Shown piece by piece: positions 63,143-64,000 of a stretch of DNA of 64,000 bases. Source of the DNA: Molossus alvarezi (taxonomy: Eukaryota > Chordata > Mammalia > Chiroptera > Molossidae). The notes beneath the pieces are model-generated. The model was not told the origin of the DNA. It saw only the letters and a list, made by a program, of their open reading frames with translations, and did no database searches. Made by a program: the position numbers and the translations under genes. Numbering within the stretch: position 1 is the first letter of the stretch; each line of letters starts with the position of its first letter. The DNA lies in assembly GCA_037176705.1 (NCBI GenBank), contig CM073887.1:58923001-58987000 (forward strand). Direction: 5' to 3'.

Positions 63143-63513
63143 TGTAAGGAATCGGAGGCGCCGCCGAATAAAACAGAGAAGAGACTGGAGAGCCAATCAG
63201 CCGAATAAACAGGGATCAGGCTTTATTGGGTGCACTCCGGGCGGGTTCACAGACTCCGGGGGTCGAGTCCGAGAAGCCGCGCTCAATGTAGGGGCTTGTG
63301 TCTTTTATATCTGCCTGTTGTAGCTGGAATTTGTCCCTTAGGGTTTGGCCCTGCGGGGGCTATGCATGGAGCCTCTGGAATGTGAATCGATAAGAGCAAG
63401 ATGGGAGTTAATCTACAAGCTCGAGGCAGGCCATTCAGGGTGGGAGACAAGGCTGAGCAAGCGAGACAATGGTCGAGCACTTTGCCTGGCGCCAGTCCCC
63501 AGGCCATCGGACA
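63143..63513 (-). repeat. 5' LTR of ERV-B
   Basis: 371 bp, the same borders as the 3' LTR. TATA box at 63302-63309 and AATAAA at 63222-63227 (minus). Both promoter elements are intact. Confidence 0.97.
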
Positions 63514-63686
63514 ACAACCACATCAAAGTTACAACTAAACTACAGAACAAACATCCTTCAGAACTGCCTGAAATCTAACTGAACTGTAGTCCTACGACTA
63601 CAAAATTAAAGAAGCCACATGGAAACTGGTAGGAGGGGCAGAGGCGCAGATGGGCCACACCCATGTGTAGCAGATAAACCAGGGGA

Positions 63687-63905
63687 GCCCTGGCCGGTTA
63701 GGCTCAGCGGTTAGAGCATTGGCCGGTGGTCCAAAGAGTCTCAGGTTTGATTCCAGTCAAGGGCATGTACCTCGGTTGCAGTTCAGTCCCCGGCCCTGGT
63801 TGGGGTTGTGCAGGAGGTAACTGGTCGATGTCTCTCTCTCTCTCTCTCTCCCCCCCCCTTCCCACTCTATCTGAATATAAAACAAACAAACAAACAAACA
63901 CACAA
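63687..63905 (+). repeat. VES-A SINE in L1 5' UTR
   Basis: Flanked by AAACCAGG(GG/AG)G at about 63676 and 63912, a target duplication, with an (AAAC)n tail. Confidence 0.92.
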
Positions 63906-64000
63906 AAGAACAAACCAGGAGGGATATACCTAGGCTGGGAAGGTCCTCCCTGAGAAGCAGGGGTCCTCGTCTCACACCACGCACCCAGCTCAGGGTTCCA

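Larger units (their letters stand above)
57017..63513 (-). mobile_element. ERV-B: young gammaretrovirus-like provirus, defective
   Basis: A minus-strand provirus of 6.5 kb: 5' LTR 63143-63513, primer-binding site, gag, pol, a tiny env remnant, 3' LTR 57017-57387. The 5-bp ACAAC occurs at 57012-57016 and 63514-63518. The LTRs differ at 3 of 371 positions. Gag and pol are gammaretrovirus-like (matrix beginning MGNS, two zinc knuckles, YVDD reverse transcriptase, DDE integrase), but every gene carries stops or frameshifts. It integrated into an L1 5' UTR and later received a VES SINE. Confidence 0.95.
56960..64000 (+). mobile_element. L1 5' UTR, split by ERV-B and running off the window
   Basis: 56960-57016 ('acttctggtaggtaaacatgg') joins to 63514-64000, which matches the L1 5' UTR at about 22510-22745. 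The L1 was in place before ERV-B integrated. A VES-A lies at 63687-63905. Confidence 0.75.

Overview
This is nuclear DNA of a mammal, very probably a vespertilionid-type bat. Genes are split by GT-AG introns. The window is full of tRNA-derived VES SINEs, a family known from bats (heads like CCCTGGCCGGTTTGGCTCAG, tails like TCCTCGGGTGAGGAT). I count more than 35 copies in two main forms: VES-A, as above, and VES-B (head GGCTCAGTGGTTGAGCG, tail AATCAATAAA). The gene order DHPS - WDR83 - WDR83OS - MAN2B1 is the conserved order of human 19p13, and a decayed KRAB zinc-finger gene follows MAN2B1, as expected at the edge of that zinc-finger cluster.

Layout. 1-6.7 kb is a compact housekeeping block: the 3' end of DHPS (+), all of WDR83 (-, tail-to-tail with DHPS, with overlapping 3' UTRs) and all of WDR83OS (+, head-to-head with WDR83 across about 330 bp). 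7.0-32.8 kb is one ancient class I endogenous retrovirus (ERV-A) whose two LTRs now lie 25 kb apart, because L1s, a DIMT1 processed pseudogene, a small retroposed fragment and many VES SINEs inserted into it and into each other. Target-site duplications let most of the layers be ordered. 33.3-47.3 kb is MAN2B1, lysosomal alpha-mannosidase, complete in 24 coding exons that sum to 1006 codons plus a stop. 47.3-57.0 kb is repeat-rich: a degenerate local repeat, MLT1-like LTR pieces, VES copies, a twin-primed L1 and the zinc-finger pseudogene. 57.0-63.5 kb is a young gammaretrovirus-like provirus (ERV-B, minus strand) with near-identical 371-bp LTRs and a 5-bp target duplication. It has damaged gag and pol, almost no env, and a VES SINE inside its protease region. 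It sits in the 5' UTR of an L1 that runs off the window end.

The four host genes share no pathway. DHPS makes the hypusine precursor on eIF5A, WDR83 is a WD40 scaffold, WDR83OS is an ER membrane-protein biogenesis factor and MAN2B1 degrades glycans in the lysosome. Their relations are positional: an antisense 3' overlap and a shared promoter.

I see no CRISPR array, no operon and no clearly new protein system. The most unusual items are a short tRNA-head-only SINE with three copies, each with its own target duplication and shared diagnostic bases; the ordered multi-level nest inside ERV-A; the permuted pol order in ERV-A; and the young ERV-B provirus with its order of decay. All coordinates, exon sums and mismatch counts were made by eye.
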